The notes beneath the pieces were generated by a model. That model was not told the DNA's origin. It did no database searches and saw nothing but the letters and a program-made list of their open reading frames with translations. A DNA stretch of 64,000 nucleotides from Setaria digitata (lineage: Eukaryota; Nematoda; Chromadorea; Rhabditida; Setariidae): contig RCAB01000224.1 of the NCBI GenBank assembly GCA_003640385.1, positions 1 through 64,000 of the forward strand. The letters run 5' to 3'. The position numbers were made by a program, and so were the translations under genes. This document shows positions 63,401 to 64,000 of the stretch, piece after piece; positions within the stretch are counted from its first letter, which is position 1; each line of letters begins with the position of its first letter.

Positions 63401-64000
63401 TGTTATCAATGCGTTATTTAATTAGTGCTATATAGTTTAAATTTAAAAATCCTTAGAATATACATAATGAATGTACCACGTAGCAATTTCCGACAAAATC
63501 TTTTTATTTTTGCAAGATTATTCGAGAAGGAAGTGATGCTAAAAATATTGAATTTTATGCTATTGCTGATTAAACATCAAAAATTTCTCACCTTAACTTG
63601 TTGAAATATATAAATTTTATCAGCATACTACAAAATTAATCTAGAAGATTTTACTGCATATTAATTAGTGATAAGAATGACGAAGTGTTTATTGTTACAA
63701 AAAAAAGAGAAAAATAAGCAAAGTAAAATACTGCTCGGTTTTTTTTTCTTATCCATTCAGTTTTGGTTATCTTATCAAATATTTCACATTTCTCTCAGCT
63801 CTGATAACAGTCGCTCATTTGAGCCAAATTTGAATTAGAATTAATTTAGCACTTGGTTGCACCTTAATCAGAATGCTTTGATAAGGGAAGGTGTTAGTGT
63901 TAAAAATTCACTTACGTCAAGTATTTTATTAGAAGCAGAAGCCATTGCAACACTTGACTGCTTACTGGCCATTGCCTCATTTAATTCATATCCCATTTCA
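57435..64000 (-). CDS. eat-4: Vesicular glutamate transporter, EAT-4/VGLUT (SLC17 family), 5' partial
   Basis: It loads glutamate into synaptic vesicles, driven mainly by the vesicle membrane potential. Eleven exons join in phase: 64000-63916, 63190-63032, 60870-60752, 60488-60371, 59975-59801, 59619-59483, 59379-59230, 58996-58864, 58518-58408, 57985-57704 and 57565-57435. They give about 530 residues of a 12-helix MFS transporter. Landmarks include a first helix ending [33 protein letters not shown] (helix 2), [20 protein letters not shown] (helix 4 region), [33 protein letters not shown] and [17 protein letters not shown]. These are typical of the SLC17 vesicular glutamate branch rather than the phosphate or sialin branch. 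The cytoplasmic tail begins [15 protein letters not shown] and ends [10 protein letters not shown]. The extreme N-terminus is outside the window. Confidence 0.94.

Noticed and set aside
1..64000. CRISPR arrays, bacterial operons, rRNA, tRNA, viral or transposase genes
   Set aside because: None seen. The repeats are microsatellites, assembly joins or short duplications, and I noticed no tRNA cloverleaf, though I could not run a structure search.

Overview
This is nuclear DNA from a nematode, most likely a filarial parasite draft assembly. The sequence is AT-rich, with many small exons, GT-AG introns whose donors are often GTTNGN, introns of up to 8 kb full of poly-T and microsatellites, and no operon-like bacterial signals. 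I assembled gene models by hand from splice sites, reading phase and protein family signatures. Two genes are identified with confidence. GBF1 (an Arf-GEF, C-terminal half, + strand, 84-5624) occupies the left end. The vesicular glutamate transporter EAT-4/VGLUT (- strand, 57435-64000, missing only its extreme N-terminus) occupies the right end.

Between them lie three - strand genes with no long open frames, so they are easily missed. The first is a 193-residue CRIB protein (6401-8819) with a WASP-like basic, GBD, C-helix and acidic-W layout but no WH1 or proline-rich region. The second is a protein tyrosine phosphatase-like gene (14392-17581) whose catalytic WPD and HCxxGxxR motifs are destroyed. 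The third is a lysine-rich 327-residue protein (18079-20304) with a duplicated RP-[YF]-CY exon pair.

The centre (22762-55331, + strand) is one very large gene of about 26 recognisable exons coding for more than 1,100 residues. It is hydrophilic and probably disordered, and I do not recognise it. Its introns carry at least two nested - strand genes. One is a complete 131-residue Ly6/three-finger GPI-anchored protein (25303-27278). The other is a 58-residue membrane or secreted protein candidate (40944-41213).

Five single-N positions (15435, 33971, 34531, 46363, 55158) are each flanked by near-identical direct repeats. These look like contig ends joined without removing the overlap. One of them frameshifts an exon of the central gene. 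The remaining intergenic and intronic DNA holds microsatellites (notably a GAT/GGT array at 30.4-30.8 kb), a degenerate ATTAGA-rich region at 7.3-7.9 kb and a few short dispersed duplications.
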